Shown piece after piece: positions 8,754-22,626 of a DNA stretch of 64,000 bases. The notes under the pieces were generated by a model, which ran no database searches, was not told where the DNA came from, and saw only the letters and a program-made list of their open reading frames with translations. Position 1 is the stretch's first letter, and each line of letters starts with the position of its first letter. The DNA comes from Serratia nematodiphila DZ0503SBS1 (GTDB taxonomy: Bacteria; Pseudomonadota; Gammaproteobacteria; Enterobacterales; Enterobacteriaceae): assembly GCF_000738675.1 (NCBI RefSeq), contig NZ_JPUX01000001.1, positions 124,001 to 188,000 of the forward strand, given 5' to 3'. The position numbers were made by a program, and so were the translations under genes.

Positions 8754-11552
8754 TCAGTGCGCTTCATCCCAGTTCATGCCGACGCCCACATCGACCTTCA
8801 GCGGCACCGCCAGGGCCATGCTGCCTTCCATCAGTTGGCGGATGCGCTGGCTGGCTTCTTCGATCACCGATTCATGCACCTCGAACACCAATTCATCGTG
8901 CACCTGCATGATCGCGCGCACCAACGGCTTCTCCTGCCCTTGCAGCCAGGCGTCGACCTCGATCATCGCACGCTTGATGATATCGGCTGCCGTGCCCTGC
9001 ATCGGGGCGTTGATGGCGGCGCGCTCGGCCGCCTTGCGGCGCATGGCGTTGCTGGAGCGGACGTCCGGCAGATACAGACGGCGGCCGTCCAGCGTGCTGA
9101 CATAGCCCTGCTCGGAAGCCTGCTGACGGGTGCGCTCCATGTAATCCAGCACGCCCGGGTAACGCTCGAAGTAGAGATCCATATAGCGCTGGGCTTCCCC
9201 ACGCGGGATCCCCAACTGACGCGCCAGGCCGAAGGCGCTCATGCCGTAAATCAAACCGAAGTTAATCGCCTTGGCGCTGCGGCGCTGCTCGCCGGTCACT
9301 TTATCCAACGGCACGCCGAAAACTTCCGACGCCGTGGCGCGGTGAATGTCTTTCCCTTCGGCAAAGGCCTTCAGCAGCCCCTCATCCTGTGACAGATGCG
9401 CCATGATGCGCAGCTCGATCTGCGAGTAGTCGGCCGCGACGATGCGGTAGCCTTCCGGCGCAATAAAGGCCTGGCGAATGCGCCGCCCTTCTTCGTTGCG
9501 CACCGGGATGTTCTGCAGGTTCGGATCGCTCGAGGAGAGGCGGCCGGTGGCGGTCACCGCCTGATGGTACGAGGTATGCACCCGCCCGCTGACCGGATTG
9601 ATCATCAACGGCAGCTTGTCGGTATAGGTGGTCTTCAGTTTCGCCAAGCCGCGGTATTCCAGGATCACCTTCGGCAGCGGGTAGTCCAGCGCCAGCTCGG
9701 CCAGCACCTCTTCGTTGGTGGACGGCGCCCCGCCCGGGGTTTTCTTCAGCACCGGCAGCTTTTGCTTTTCGTACAGGATCGCCTGCAGCTGCTTGGTCGA
9801 CGCCAGGTTGAACGGCTCTTCCGCCAGCTCGTGGGCCTGCGCCTCCAACTCTGCCAGACGCTTGGCCAACTCCTGGGAGTGGGCCGACAAAATGGCCGGA
9901 TCGATCAGCACCCCGGTGCGTTCGATATGCGACAGCACCGGCAGCAGCGGCATTTCAATCTCATTGAATACCGTCAGCAGTTCCGCGCTCTGTTTCAGCT
10001 GCGGCCACATCGCCAGGTGCAGCTGCAGCGTGACATCGGCGTCTTCGGCGGCGTAAGGCGCCGCCTGCTCCAGCGCGATCTGATTGAACGTCAGCTGGTT
10101 TTTGCCCTTGCCGGCGATCTCTTCGAAGGTGATGGTTTTGTGGCCCAGATAACGATCGGCCAGGCTGTCCATATCGTGACGGCCGCCGACGCTGTCCAGC
10201 ACATAGGACTCCAGCATGGTGTCGTAGGCGATGCCGCGCATCTCGATGCCGTAGCGCGCCAGCAGGCTCATGTCGAACTTCAGGTTTTGCCCGACCTTGA
10301 GCGCCTTCTCGTCTTCCAGCAGCGGCTTGAGCGCCTCCAGCACGTAAGCGCGATCCAGCTGCGCCGGCGCATCCAGGTAATCGTGCGCCACCGGCAAATA
10401 AGCCGCTTCGCCCGGCGCGACCGCGAAGGACAGGCCGATCAGGTTGGCGGTCAGGGTATCCAGACCGTCGGTTTCGGTATCGAAGGCAAACACGTCGGCC
10501 TTTTTCAGCCGCGCCAGCCAGTCGGTAAAGGTCGCTTCATCCAGGATAGTGACATACCCGTCCTGGGACAGCTTGGCTTCCGCCAAGGCTTTCGGCGCTT
10601 CCACGGCGGCTGCCGGTTTGGCGACGCCGGCAGCTTTCGCGCCCGCGCCTTTCTTGTTTTCCAGCCAGACGCCGGCTTCCACGTCCGCCAGCCAGCGTTT
10701 GAACTCGTACTGTTTGAACAGCTGTTGCAGCGTATCGACATCCGGCTCGGAGACCGTCAGGTCCGCGCAGGTCAGATCCAGTTCGACGTCGGTTTTGATC
10801 GTCGCCAGCTTATAGGAGAGGTACGCGACCTCTTTGTTCTGCTCCAGCTTGGCCGCCATGGTTTTGGCGCCGCGGAAGCTCAGCGTGGCGATGTTCTCCA
10901 GATTGCCGTACAGCGCATCCAGCCCGCCGATCCCCTGCAGCAACGCCTGGGCGGTTTTCTCGCCCACGCCCGGCACGCCGGGAATGTTGTCCGATGAATC
11001 GCCCATCAGCGCCAGGAAGTCGATGATCAACTCCGGCGGAATGCCGTACTTGTCGCACACTTCCTGCGGGCCGAGGATCGTGTTGTTCATGGTGTTGATC
11101 AGGGTGACGTTCGGCGTCACCAGCTGCGCCATGTCTTTGTCGCCGGTGCTGATCAGCACCGCATGGCCGGCCTTTTCGGCCTCCAGCGCCAGCGTACCGA
11201 TAACGTCGTCCGCCTCAACGCCGGGTGTCACCAGCAGCGGCAGGCCCATCGCTTTGACCATGCTGTGCAGCGGCTCGATCTGCGCGCGCAGATCGTCCGG
11301 CATCGGCGGCCGGTGTGATTTGTATTCAGCGAAGAGATCATCGCGGAAGGTCTTCCCTTTGGCATCAAACACCACGGCAACGTGGCTCGGTTGATACTGC
11401 AGCAGCAGGCTGCGCAGCATATTCAGCACGCCGTACATCGCGCCGGTCGGCTCGCCCGCCGAGTTGGTCAGCGGCGGGAAGGCGTGATAAGCGCGGTAGA
11501 GGTAGGAGGAACCGTCAACCAGGATTAGTGGGTTTTCTGCAATCTGGGCCAT
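8754..11552 (-). CDS. polA: DNA polymerase I
   Basis: Family A polymerase for Okazaki fragment maturation and repair. The 932 residues (E. coli 928) hold three domains. The 5' nuclease covers about 1-325, with [13 protein letters not shown] and the acidic cluster VEADDVIG. The 3'-5' proofreading domain covers about 326-520 and is active-looking, with FDTETDGLD. The polymerase domain has motif [11 protein letters not shown], motif [15 protein letters not shown] and motif [13 protein letters not shown]. All catalytic acids are present. A linker rich in Ala and Lys ([19 protein letters not shown]) separates the first two domains. The ATG at 11552 is the first in frame and gives the family N terminus. 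Confidence 0.98.
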   Translation of the reverse strand: MAQIAENPLILVDGSSYLYRAYHAFPPLTNSAGEPTGAMYGVLNMLRSLLLQYQPSHVAVVFDAKGKTFRDDLFAEYKSHRPPMPDDLRAQIEPLHSMVKAMGLPLLVTPGVEADDVIGTLALEAEKAGHAVLISTGDKDMAQLVTPNVTLINTMNNTILGPQEVCDKYGIPPELIIDFLALMGDSSDNIPGVPGVGEKTAQALLQGIGGLDALYGNLENIATLSFRGAKTMAAKLEQNKEVAYLSYKLATIKTDVELDLTCADLTVSEPDVDTLQQLFKQYEFKRWLADVEAGVWLENKKGAGAKAAGVAKPAAAVEAPKALAEAKLSQDGYVTILDEATFTDWLARLKKADVFAFDTETDGLDTLTANLIGLSFAVAPGEAAYLPVAHDYLDAPAQLDRAYVLEALKPLLEDEKALKVGQNLKFDMSLLARYGIEMRGIAYDTMLESYVLDSVGGRHDMDSLADRYLGHKTITFEEIAGKGKNQLTFNQIALEQAAPYAAEDADVTLQLHLAMWPQLKQSAELLTVFNEIEMPLLPVLSHIERTGVLIDPAILSAHSQELAKRLAELEAQAHELAEEPFNLASTKQLQAILYEKQKLPVLKKTPGGAPSTNEEVLAELALDYPLPKVILEYRGLAKLKTTYTDKLPLMINPVSGRVHTSYHQAVTATGRLSSSDPNLQNIPVRNEEGRRIRQAFIAPEGYRIVAADYSQIELRIMAHLSQDEGLLKAFAEGKDIHRATASEVFGVPLDKVTGEQRRSAKAINFGLIYGMSAFGLARQLGIPRGEAQRYMDLYFERYPGVLDYMERTRQQASEQGYVSTLDGRRLYLPDVRSSNAMRRKAAERAAINAPMQGTAADIIKRAMIEVDAWLQGQEKPLVRAIMQVHDELVFEVHESVIEEASQRIRQLMEGSMALAVPLKVDVGVGMNWDEAH

Positions 11553-11677
11553 AGCGTTTCTTTATCGTGATCGGACATAGGGGTAAGCATGCCATAGCTG
11601 GCCGCCGGAGACGAACCTTAGCGTGCATTGCGGACGAAAATGATGTGATTGTGTGCGAGGATCCGCAAGATCTTACC

Positions 11678-11686
11678 TGTGGATAA
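11678..11686 (-). promoter_or_regulatory. Consensus DnaA box upstream of polA
   Basis: TGTGGATAA on the plus strand equals the strongest DnaA box, TTATCCACA, on the minus strand. It sits about 126 bp upstream of the polA start. Confidence 0.65.
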
Positions 11687-11960
11687 CTTTGTGCATAGAA
11701 AAGAGACCGAATTATAACGCTGCGATTATCGTTATAACGGCGAATAAAATTCCTATTTAAATCACCGCGTTAAAAGAACGAATTCCGGCGATGCTTTATT
11801 ACTGGCATTTATTGAATTTGTGGATATAACTTTCGCCGGATTTTAATCGCACTATTAATCAAATTCGGCGCCTCAATTACCATAGCACAAGCTGGACAAG
11901 TTGCACGAAAACTCAGCAAATGGTTATCCATCGAGACGAAAAACAGTGATTTTTAGCGGC

Positions 11961-11988
11961 GCTTTACCCCGGCGATTTCTGTTAAAAT
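11961..11988 (+). promoter_or_regulatory. Putative yihG promoter
   Basis: GCTTTA, 16 bases, TAAAAT about 60 bases before the chosen yihG start. Confidence 0.35.
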
Positions 11989-12049
11989 GCGTTTTTGTTC
12001 ATGCGCTTTGGCATGCAACGATGTTCCCAACAACCGTCAGCCCATAATC

Positions 12050-12946
12050 ATGCCAAGATTGTTAACGCCTGTTATCTTTATCATTTCCGTCATACTTACC
12101 ATTCTGGTGACGGTGTTGTGCTCCATCCCCATCACGCTGGCCGGCATCGTGAAACTCCTGGTGCCCATTCCCGCCGTCTGGCGATATATCTCGGCTTTCG
12201 CCGATTTCATGATGTGGTGTTGGTGCCAAGGGCTGGCGTTGTTATTGCGCATTAACGGGCAATTGCGTTGGGATATTGAAGGGCTGGAAGGGTTGGATCG
12301 CAAAAACTGGTATCTGCTGATCAGCAACCACGAAAGCTGGTCGGACATTGTTGTGTTATGCGTGCTGTTCAGAAATCATATTCCAATGAATAAGTATTTC
12401 CTCAAGCAACAGCTCGCCTGGGTGCCTTTTGTCGGCCTGGCCTGCTGGGCGCTGGATATGCCATTCATGAAGCGTTATTCCCGCGCCTATTTGCTCAAGC
12501 ACCCGGAAAAACGCGGCAAGGATATCGAAACGACGCGCCGTTCCTGCGAAAAATTCCGCCAGCGCCCAACCACCATCGTCAATTTCGTCGAGGGTTCGCG
12601 CTTCACTGAAGCCAAGAAAATTAAAAGCAATTCGCCGTATCGCAATTTGCTGGCGCCTAAAGCCGCCGGCATCGCGTTTACCCTTAGCGCGCTGGGCAAT
12701 CAGTTCGACAAAGTGTTGAACGTTACTCTGCTCTATCCGGAAAATAACCAGCGGCCTTTTATGGATATGCTGTGTGGGCGGCTGACGCGTATCGTGGTGA
12801 GAATAGAGACGCTGCCGATCGATGAAACCCTGCACGGCGACTACTTCAACGACAAACAGTTCAAGCGGCGCTTCCAGCTGTGGCTGAATACGCTGTGGCA
12901 GGAAAAAGACCGGTTGCTGGATAAATTGAAGCGGCAATACGGATAA
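12050..12946 (+). CDS. yihG: Lysophospholipid acyltransferase YihG (PlsC family)
   Basis: Inner-membrane acyltransferase of the LPLAT family; E. coli YihG acts as a second lysophosphatidic acid acyltransferase with specific acyl preference. The 298-residue protein begins with a strong membrane helix ([17 protein letters not shown]) and a second hydrophobic stretch. The catalytic HX4D motif is [11 protein letters not shown], and the substrate motif is FVEGSRFT. The start is uncertain: the chosen ATG has a poor Shine-Dalgarno, and an in-frame ATG 63 bases upstream would add 21 residues, while E. coli has a somewhat longer N terminus. E. coli has yihF between yihG and dsbA; it is absent here. 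Confidence 0.92.
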   Translation: MPRLLTPVIFIISVILTILVTVLCSIPITLAGIVKLLVPIPAVWRYISAFADFMMWCWCQGLALLLRINGQLRWDIEGLEGLDRKNWYLLISNHESWSDIVVLCVLFRNHIPMNKYFLKQQLAWVPFVGLACWALDMPFMKRYSRAYLLKHPEKRGKDIETTRRSCEKFRQRPTTIVNFVEGSRFTEAKKIKSNSPYRNLLAPKAAGIAFTLSALGNQFDKVLNVTLLYPENNQRPFMDMLCGRLTRIVVRIETLPIDETLHGDYFNDKQFKRRFQLWLNTLWQEKDRLLDKLKRQYG

Positions 12947-12948
12947 AA

Positions 12949-12973
12949 AAACGCCGGCGATGCCGGCGTTTTT
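12949..12973. terminator. Bidirectional terminator between yihG and dsbA
   Basis: ACGCCGGC-GAT-GCCGGCGT flanked by an A-run and a T-run, serving two convergent genes. Confidence 0.88.
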
Positions 12974-12988
12974 CATGTTGAATCAGGC

Positions 12989-13612
12989 TTATTTCTGCTG
13001 GCTGAGGAATTTAACCACATCGGCGAACTGCTTCACGTAAGCGTCCATCGAGCTGGTGTCCAGGCCATCGTTTTTCACCATGTATTTGCCGTTGACGAAT
13101 ACCGCCGGCACGCCGCGCAGCTGCAGATCTTCTGCGGCTTTCTCCTGTTGAACCACCAGAGATTTCACCACGAAGCTGTTCCAGGCCGCGTCATAATCTG
13201 CGGCGGTCACGCCCGCTTTCACGAAGACGTTGCGGATATCGTCCGGCGTTTGCACGGTCTGGGTTTTCTGCACCGCTTCAAACATCAGCGGGCTCACCTT
13301 GTCTTCCACGCCCAGCGCCATCGCCACCGCCCACGCCTGAGTCAGCTGTTTGCCCAACGGCCCCAGGAACTCCACGTGGTACTTGGTCATTTTGGTGCCG
13401 GCAGGCAGCGCTTTCTTTACGTTCTCAGACACATGATAGACCTGCTCGAACTGGTAGCAGTGCGGGCAGTAGAAGGAGAAGAACTCCAACACCTGCGGCT
13501 CGCCGGTCACCGGTTTGTCCAGAGTCACATACTGAGCGCCATCGCTAAACTGTGCCGCCGAGGCACTGAATGCCATTACCATGCCAACGAGCGCCAACCA
13601 TATTTTTTTCAT
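12989..13612 (-). CDS. dsbA: Periplasmic thiol:disulfide oxidoreductase DsbA
   Basis: Primary oxidant that forms disulfides in exported proteins; it is reoxidised by the membrane protein DsbB. The protein has 207 residues with a signal peptide ([19 protein letters not shown], cleaved before AQF). The active site is CPHC at residues 49-52 of the precursor, with the cis-proline loop at [10 protein letters not shown]. The thioredoxin fold is interrupted by a helical insert, as in the family. It lies 29 bases after srkA on the same strand, the srkA-dsbA operon of E. coli, with its own GGAGAG Shine-Dalgarno. Confidence 0.98.
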   Translation of the reverse strand: MKKIWLALVGMVMAFSASAAQFSDGAQYVTLDKPVTGEPQVLEFFSFYCPHCYQFEQVYHVSENVKKALPAGTKMTKYHVEFLGPLGKQLTQAWAVAMALGVEDKVSPLMFEAVQKTQTVQTPDDIRNVFVKAGVTAADYDAAWNSFVVKSLVVQQEKAAEDLQLRGVPAVFVNGKYMVKNDGLDTSSMDAYVKQFADVVKFLSQQK

Positions 13613-13641
13613 AAGACTAAACTCTCCATTGTGTTAAAGCT

Positions 13642-14628
13642 TCAATACATTGGCGTCAGCTGCAGAGGGGGCTCCTGCAACAGCTTAACCTGTTCGGTGA
13701 AGGCCGCAGTCTGAGACAACCAGAAATCAGACTCCGCCATCCACGGAAAACTCTTAGGGAAGGCCGGATCCTGCCAGCGGCGAGCGACCCAGGCCAGGTA
13801 ATACACCATGCGCATCGCCCGCAGTGGTTCAATCAACGCCAGCTCGCGCTGATCGAACTCGGCAAATTCGCTATACGCCTCCAGCAAGACATCCAGCTGC
13901 ATCAGTTGATCGCGACGTTCGCCGTGCAGCAACATCCACAGATCCTGCACTGCCGGGCCGTTGCGCGCGTCATCAAGATCGACGAACAGCGGGCCATCGC
14001 GCCACAGAATATTGCCCGGATGGCAATCACCGTGCAAACGGCGCGGCTGCCAGTTCAGATGCCAGTGCGACTTGATCGCCGCAATCAGATTATCCGTCGC
14101 CTGCAGGAACGCGTCACGCTGCGTTGCCGGTAGCAGCTCGCAATCGGCCAGCACCTGACGCGGGGCGGTGAGGTACTCTTCAATCCCCATCGTTGGCCGC
14201 TCAGCGAACAAACGCTCACCGCCGACCTGGTGGATACGCCCCAGAAAACGGCCCACCCATTCCAACTGATCCAGATTGTCTATCTCGTATTGCCGGCCCC
14301 CCACGCTGGGGAACAGGGCAAAGAAAAAGCCGCCGTGCGTATGCAGCGTAGCGCCTTGCAACGCCAACGGCGCCACCGCCGGGATCTCTGCGCCGGCCAG
14401 ATCCAGAGCGAACTGATGTTCCTCACCGATCTGTGCGGCGCTCCAGCGCTCCGGGCGGTAAAACTTCACCACGTAGCGCCGGCGATCTTCGTCCATAAAC
14501 TGATAGACGCGGTTCTCGTAACTGTTCAGCGCCGTGAGGCCGGAATCGACGCGCAGGCCAACTCCTTCTAGCGCGTCCATAATCAAATCGGGCGACAGGG
14601 TTTCGAAATTAAAAGCAGAGTTATTCAT
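13642..14628 (-). CDS. srkA: Stress response kinase A (YihE/RdoA)
   Basis: Aminoglycoside-phosphotransferase-fold Ser/Thr protein kinase that counteracts the MazEF death pathway and supports survival under stress in E. coli. It has 328 residues, the E. coli length. NSYENRVYQF and VVKFYRPERW carry the nucleotide-binding lysine region. The catalytic loop is HGDCHPGNILW and the metal-binding loop is FVDLDDARNGP. The start MNNSAFNFETL at 14628 was chosen over an upstream in-frame ATG because it matches the family. It precedes dsbA and follows yihD on the same strand. Confidence 0.96.
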   Translation of the reverse strand: MNNSAFNFETLSPDLIMDALEGVGLRVDSGLTALNSYENRVYQFMDEDRRRYVVKFYRPERWSAAQIGEEHQFALDLAGAEIPAVAPLALQGATLHTHGGFFFALFPSVGGRQYEIDNLDQLEWVGRFLGRIHQVGGERLFAERPTMGIEEYLTAPRQVLADCELLPATQRDAFLQATDNLIAAIKSHWHLNWQPRRLHGDCHPGNILWRDGPLFVDLDDARNGPAVQDLWMLLHGERRDQLMQLDVLLEAYSEFAEFDQRELALIEPLRAMRMVYYLAWVARRWQDPAFPKSFPWMAESDFWLSQTAAFTEQVKLLQEPPLQLTPMY

Positions 14629-14726
14629 AACGTTCGTTTGATCGCTGACAGCACGGTGCCGGGAATGAGAAATAGTAGCATTAATGGCGCATTTCACGCG
14701 CTATGCTTCCTCGCACCGCACGAGGA

Positions 14727-14996
14727 TCAGTCCTTGATAACGCCGCGAGCGCGCAGCAGCGCCGTTTTAAAATCTTCTTCGTAATCTTTCTTCAGACCCG
14801 GGATCTGATCCGTGCCGGCACTACCGCGCATTTTCAGGTGATAAATGAGAATATCGTCGCTCAGTTCGGACAACTCGCCCTGGAAGCCCGCTTCCTTCGC
14901 CAGCTTTTGCAAAAACTGCATCAAATTGAGATCGGGATCTTCCTGCCAGGCAGGGTGCAACAGCTCGATCAACTCGTTTACGCGATGCGTTTTCAT
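14727..14996 (-). CDS. yihD: YihD family protein, function unknown
   Basis: An 89-residue cytoplasmic protein, the same length as E. coli YihD, starting [17 protein letters not shown]. It is conserved throughout, with [27 protein letters not shown] and the C-terminal [18 protein letters not shown]. It is mostly helical and has no membrane segment or known catalytic motif. An in-frame upstream ATG would add 11 residues not seen in the family. It heads the yihD-srkA-dsbA group and is divergent from mobA. Its biochemical role is unknown. Confidence 0.95.
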   Translation of the reverse strand: MKTHRVNELIELLHPAWQEDPDLNLMQFLQKLAKEAGFQGELSELSDDILIYHLKMRGSAGTDQIPGLKKDYEEDFKTALLRARGVIKD

Positions 14997-15144
14997 CTCA
15001 ATATCGTCCAATAGCATGAATAAACTCACAAAGTAACAGGCTTACCCACACAGTGAAAGAACCGGCTTGTCAATAAAGGTAAATCCTGATGTCACGCCTG
15101 CTTTAGCGCTACAATCAGCCCATCGACAAGGCGGGATAAACGAG

Positions 15145-15735
15145 ATGCATAAAGAAATCAGCGGCGTCATTTTGGCCGGTGGACGGGCCACGCGTATGGG
15201 CGGTGAAGACAAAGGCCTGGTGTCGATTGGTGGTATCGCACTCTATCAACACATATTGGCTCGGTTACGGCCGCAGGTGGCTTCCATCGTCATCAGCGCC
15301 AATCGCAATCAGGCATGTTACCAGGCGAGCGGTTTGCCGGTGATTGGCGATCTGACGCCCGATTTCGCCGGGCCGTTGGCCGGTATGCTGGCCGGGCTCA
15401 AGCAATCTTCCAACGAATGGGTGGCCTTCGTCCCTTGTGACGTCCCCGACTTTCCCGCTGACTTAGTGGCACAACTCTGGCGGCAAAAAGGCGCAGCGCC
15501 GGCGGCCTTTGCCAGTGATGGCGAGCGAGATCACCCTACGCTGGCGTTATTGCATACCCAACTAGCGCCGCAGCTGGCCGACTACCTGGCGCGCGGTGAA
15601 CGCAAGCTGATGCTGTTCTTGCATCAAATTGGCGCACAACGCGTAGTGTTCAGCGGGCAGCAAACGGCATTTCATAACCTGAATACGCCGGAAGACTGCC
15701 TACATTGGCAGCAAACACGAGAGCTAAAGAAATGA
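15145..15735 (+). CDS. mobA: Molybdenum cofactor guanylyltransferase MobA
   Basis: Transfers GMP from GTP to molybdopterin to make the bis-MGD cofactor of nitrate reductases and related enzymes. It has 196 residues with a Rossmann-type fold. The nucleotide signature is ILAGGRATRMGGEDKGL, and the metal-binding aspartate lies in PCDVPDFP. The ATG at 15145 gives the family N terminus MHKEISGVILAGG; a longer in-frame start would read through the promoter region. The stop overlaps the mobB start as ATGA, showing translational coupling. Confidence 0.96.
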   Translation: MHKEISGVILAGGRATRMGGEDKGLVSIGGIALYQHILARLRPQVASIVISANRNQACYQASGLPVIGDLTPDFAGPLAGMLAGLKQSSNEWVAFVPCDVPDFPADLVAQLWRQKGAAPAAFASDGERDHPTLALLHTQLAPQLADYLARGERKLMLFLHQIGAQRVVFSGQQTAFHNLNTPEDCLHWQQTRELKK

Positions 15736-16250
15736 ATCGTTCATTGCCCCCCTTGCTGGCCATCGGCGCCTACAGCGGTACGGGAAAAAACACCCTGCTC
15801 AAACAGCTAATCCCGTTGCTGAAACAACGCCAGGTAAGGATTGGACTGATCAAACATACGCATCACGATATGGATGTGGATACGCCAGGTAAGGACAGCT
15901 ATGAGCTGCGTAAAGCGGGCGCCGAGCAAACGCTGGTCGCCAGCGATCGCCGCTGGGCATTAATGACCGAAACGCCGGAGCAACAACCTTTGGATCTGCG
16001 CTATCTGGCTGAGCGTTTTGATGCCGATAAGATCGATTTAATTCTTGTTGAAGGGTTTAAACATGAGCCGGTCAGCAAAATCCTGCTTTATCGGGCCGAG
16101 ATCGGCAAACCGTTGGAAGACATGTTGGATCAGTTTGTCGTGGCGGTAGCCAGCGACCGACCACTATCCATCTCAGCTAAGCAGCTGGATCTCAATCAAC
16201 CGGAAAGCATCGCCGACTTTATTGTCGAGTGGTTGAAAGGCGCAGCGTAG
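15732..16250 (+). CDS. mobB: Molybdopterin-guanine dinucleotide biosynthesis adaptor MobB
   Basis: GTP-binding P-loop protein that assists MobA; not strictly essential for bis-MGD synthesis in E. coli. It has 172 residues, and family motifs KHTHHDMDVDTPGKDSYELRKAGA and LILVEGFKHE are intact. The Walker A loop reads SGTGKNTLL, with Asn at residue 20 where the family normally has the magnesium-coordinating Thr (GKTTLL). The codon is AAC, inside a run of six A, so a single base change explains it. The start overlaps the mobA stop (ATGA). The stop codon lies in the loop of the downstream terminator. Confidence 0.95.
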   Translation: MNRSLPPLLAIGAYSGTGKNTLLKQLIPLLKQRQVRIGLIKHTHHDMDVDTPGKDSYELRKAGAEQTLVASDRRWALMTETPEQQPLDLRYLAERFDADKIDLILVEGFKHEPVSKILLYRAEIGKPLEDMLDQFVVAVASDRPLSISAKQLDLNQPESIADFIVEWLKGAA

Positions 16251-16262
16251 CTGCGCTTTTTT
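16240..16262 (+). terminator. Terminator of mobAB
   Basis: GCGCAGC-GTA-GCTGCGC followed by a T-run. The mobB stop codon is part of the hairpin. Confidence 0.88.
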
Positions 16263-16278
16263 ACGTATTGCACATAGC

Positions 16279-16308
16279 AAAAAGCCCTGAACGTCAGTTC
16301 AGGGCTTT
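16279..16308 (-). terminator. Terminator of the rRNA operon
   Basis: On the minus strand AAAGCCCTGAAC pairs with GTTCAGGGCTTT around a TGAC loop, followed by T residues, just past the 5S gene. Confidence 0.92.
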
Positions 16309-16320
16309 CGGCTTTATTTG

Positions 16321-16440
16321 ATGCCTGGCAGTGTCCTACTCTCGCATGGGGAGACCCCACACTACCATCGGCGCTACGGCGTTTCACTTCTGAGTTCGGC
16401 ATGGGGTCAGGTGGGACCACCGCGCTATTGCCGCCAGGCA
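16321..16440 (-). rRNA. rrf: 5S ribosomal RNA
   Basis: A 120-base gene whose ends TGCCTGGCGGC and CTGCCAGGCAT pair as helix I. The interior reads CCCCATGCCGAACTCAG, as in enterobacterial 5S. It is the last gene of the operon; no tRNA gene follows it. Confidence 0.97.
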
Positions 16441-16541
16441 AATTCGTTTTGATCAACCCGCTTCATCGCTGAAGCCTGTCAATCCAATCTGTCAACAAGC
16501 TGAATATTGTCTCGGTCTCACCAAAACACCTTCGGTGTTGT

Positions 16542-19449
<2,908 letters not shown>

Positions 19450-19580
19450 TCACAACCCGAAGATGTTTCCATCGTTCGCGCTGCAAACATTTGAGAGACT
19501 CTATGACAGGTTACTCTTTATCCCAATACTTCTACGGAGGGACAAATTTCAGCCGTCATGTTTCAATTTTCAGCTTGTTC

Positions 19581-19597
19581 CAGATTGTTAAAGAGCA
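19581..19597 (-). promoter_or_regulatory. boxA antitermination site in the 16S-23S spacer
   Basis: The minus strand reads TGCTCTTTAACAATCTG, the rrn boxA that loads NusB-S10 so that polymerase reads through the operon. Confidence 0.85.
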
Positions 19598-19688
19598 ATA
19601 TCTTAAACATGACTCGGAAGTCATCTTTAAGATATGGTGTATCGTCAGATACTTTGGACCGCCGCTTTCACCGGGTGGGTCGGAAGCT

Positions 19689-19764
19689 TGGCGTCCCCTA
19701 GGGGATTCGAACCCCTGTTACCGCCGTGAAAGGGCGGTGTCCTAGGCCTCTAGACGAAGGGGAC
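19689..19764 (-). tRNA. gltT: tRNA-Glu (UUC) in the rRNA spacer
   Basis: A 76-base cloverleaf with acceptor stem GTCCCCT/AGGGGAC, anticodon loop CTTTCAC (anticodon TTC), T-loop GGTTCGAATCC and encoded 3' CCA. The spacer tRNA is Glu, which is the rrnB/rrnC type of E. coli rather than the Ile-Ala type. Which gltT/U/V/W copy it corresponds to cannot be decided. Confidence 0.97.
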
Positions 19765-19852
19765 ACGACACCGTACTTTTATGACGCTTTTGCTCGTTAC
19801 TTTTTCATCAGACAATCTGTGTGAGCACGCCACTCGAAGCAATATCTTTAGG

Positions 19853-21394
<1,542 letters not shown>

Positions 21395-21547
21395 AAAGCT
21401 TGATGTGCTTCCACTCGAGAAGCGATGCTCAAAGATTTACTGCATGAATTTTACTTCAGTTAGTCACTCTTCAAGACTTGATATTTTTTTGCATCCGAAG
21501 ATGCTGGATATCGTCTTGTGGAGTGCCCACACAGATTGTCTGATAAA

Positions 21548-21560
21548 TTGTTAAAGAGCA
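21548..21560 (-). promoter_or_regulatory. Leader boxA of the rRNA operon
   Basis: TGCTCTTTAACAA on the minus strand, in the leader between P2 and 16S. Confidence 0.85.
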
Positions 21561-21591
21561 GTGCCGAGAAACTCATCGGCGCGGGCTGCGT

Positions 21592-21619
21592 ATACTACGC
21601 TTTTCGCCCGGAGAGTCAA
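21592..21619 (-). promoter_or_regulatory. rRNA promoter P2
   Basis: Minus-strand TTGACT, 16-base spacer, TAGTAT. The short spacer and the nearby GC-rich stretch are usual in rrn P2. Confidence 0.8.
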
Positions 21620-21688
21620 GCGTTTGTTTCGCTTTCTTCTCGCTGACCCGGCGGCTTGTCAGTCGTTGTTCCCGGTCAGTGGAGGCGC

Positions 21689-21716
21689 ATTATAGGGAGT
21701 TCTCGGCAGGCCGCAA
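21689..21716 (-). promoter_or_regulatory. rRNA promoter P1 with upstream AT-rich element
   Basis: Minus-strand TTGCGG, 16-base spacer, TATAAT, with a GC-rich discriminator (GCGCC). An AT-rich stretch upstream (about 21717-21745) fits an UP element. The remaining bases up to yieP would carry Fis sites and the yieP promoter, which I cannot place exactly. Confidence 0.85.
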
Positions 21717-21869
21717 CCCCTAATTGCAAAAAACTTTTCAAGCGCGGTTTTTTTCAACAAAAGGGCAAAAAAGCGGCGAATTAATGTCACTTTTTCAGGC
21801 AAACAGCCATAAAAGCTGGCGATCACTGGAGTAAAATAGAAATAACGATGTCAGTAAGGACCCGCAGCC

Positions 21870-22559
21870 ATGCCGTTAAATGCACAACAACAGGCCGCCC
21901 AACGCAATCTTTCTTATCTGCTTGCAGAAAAACTCGGCCAACAAATTCTGGCAGGCGATTATCAGGCCGGCAGCATCCTGCCTGGTGAAATGGAACTGGG
22001 CGAGCAATTCGGCGTCAGCCGCACCGCGGTGCGCGAAGCGGTAAAGATGTTAGCCGCCAAAGGCATGTTGTTGCCGCGCCCGCGCATTGGCACCCGCGTG
22101 ATGCCGCAAAGCCAATGGAATTTCCTCGATCAAGATTTACTGACCTGGTGGATGACGCGGGAAAACTTCGATCAGGTGATGCAACACTTCCTTATCTTGC
22201 GCACCTCGCTGGAGCCGCAGGCCTGCGCGTTGGCGGCAAACCACGCCAGCCCGCAGCAAACCAAGTTGCTGGCGGGGCTGATGGCGGAAATGCGCGCGCT
22301 GCATACCCAGTTTGATCGCGAGCGTTGGATCCAGGTCGATACCCAATTCCACCAGCTTATCTACGAGGCCAGCGGCAACCCGTTCCTGACCTCGTTCGCC
22401 AACCTGTTCAGTTCGGTGTACCAAAGCTACTTCCGCGCCATCACCGGCAATGAAGTGATCAAGCTGCGCCATCATCAGGCTATCGTCGATGCGATACTCG
22501 CCGGAGACAGCGCCGGCGCGCTTGTCGCCTGCCAGGTGCTGCTGAAAGAGAAAGACTAG
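21870..22559 (+). CDS. yieP: GntR/FadR-type transcriptional regulator YieP
   Basis: A 229-residue regulator with an N-terminal winged helix (LGEQFGVSRTAVREAVKMLAAKGML, about residues 45-70) and a helical FCD effector domain. RPRIGTRVMPQS and WNFLDQDLLTWWM match E. coli YieP, whose ligand is not firmly known; E. coli work links it to chain-length-specific fatty acid resistance genes. An AAGGA Shine-Dalgarno precedes the ATG. It sits upstream of hsrA on the same strand, divergent from the rRNA operon, as beside E. coli rrnC. Confidence 0.94.
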   Translation: MPLNAQQQAAQRNLSYLLAEKLGQQILAGDYQAGSILPGEMELGEQFGVSRTAVREAVKMLAAKGMLLPRPRIGTRVMPQSQWNFLDQDLLTWWMTRENFDQVMQHFLILRTSLEPQACALAANHASPQQTKLLAGLMAEMRALHTQFDRERWIQVDTQFHQLIYEASGNPFLTSFANLFSSVYQSYFRAITGNEVIKLRHHQAIVDAILAGDSAGALVACQVLLKEKD

Positions 22560-22626
22560 ACACGCTCCCCGCTTATATATAGAAGAAAGAGACGAGGGAC
22601 AGACGACCATTTAACCAGGACCGACC

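Larger units (their letters stand above)
11553..12049. other. polA-yihG divergent intergenic region with a consensus DnaA box
   Basis: A region of 497 bp without a recognisable gene. A perfect DnaA box (TTATCCACA on the minus strand) lies at 11678-11686, and a weaker TTATCCATC at 11924-11932. The middle is AT-rich. It should hold the polA and yihG promoters; only one candidate for yihG is visible. Confidence 0.6.

Noticed and set aside
9396..10997. A 533-codon plus-strand frame opposite polA
   Set aside because: Antisense shadow of polA, rich in Gln, Arg and Val with no domain.
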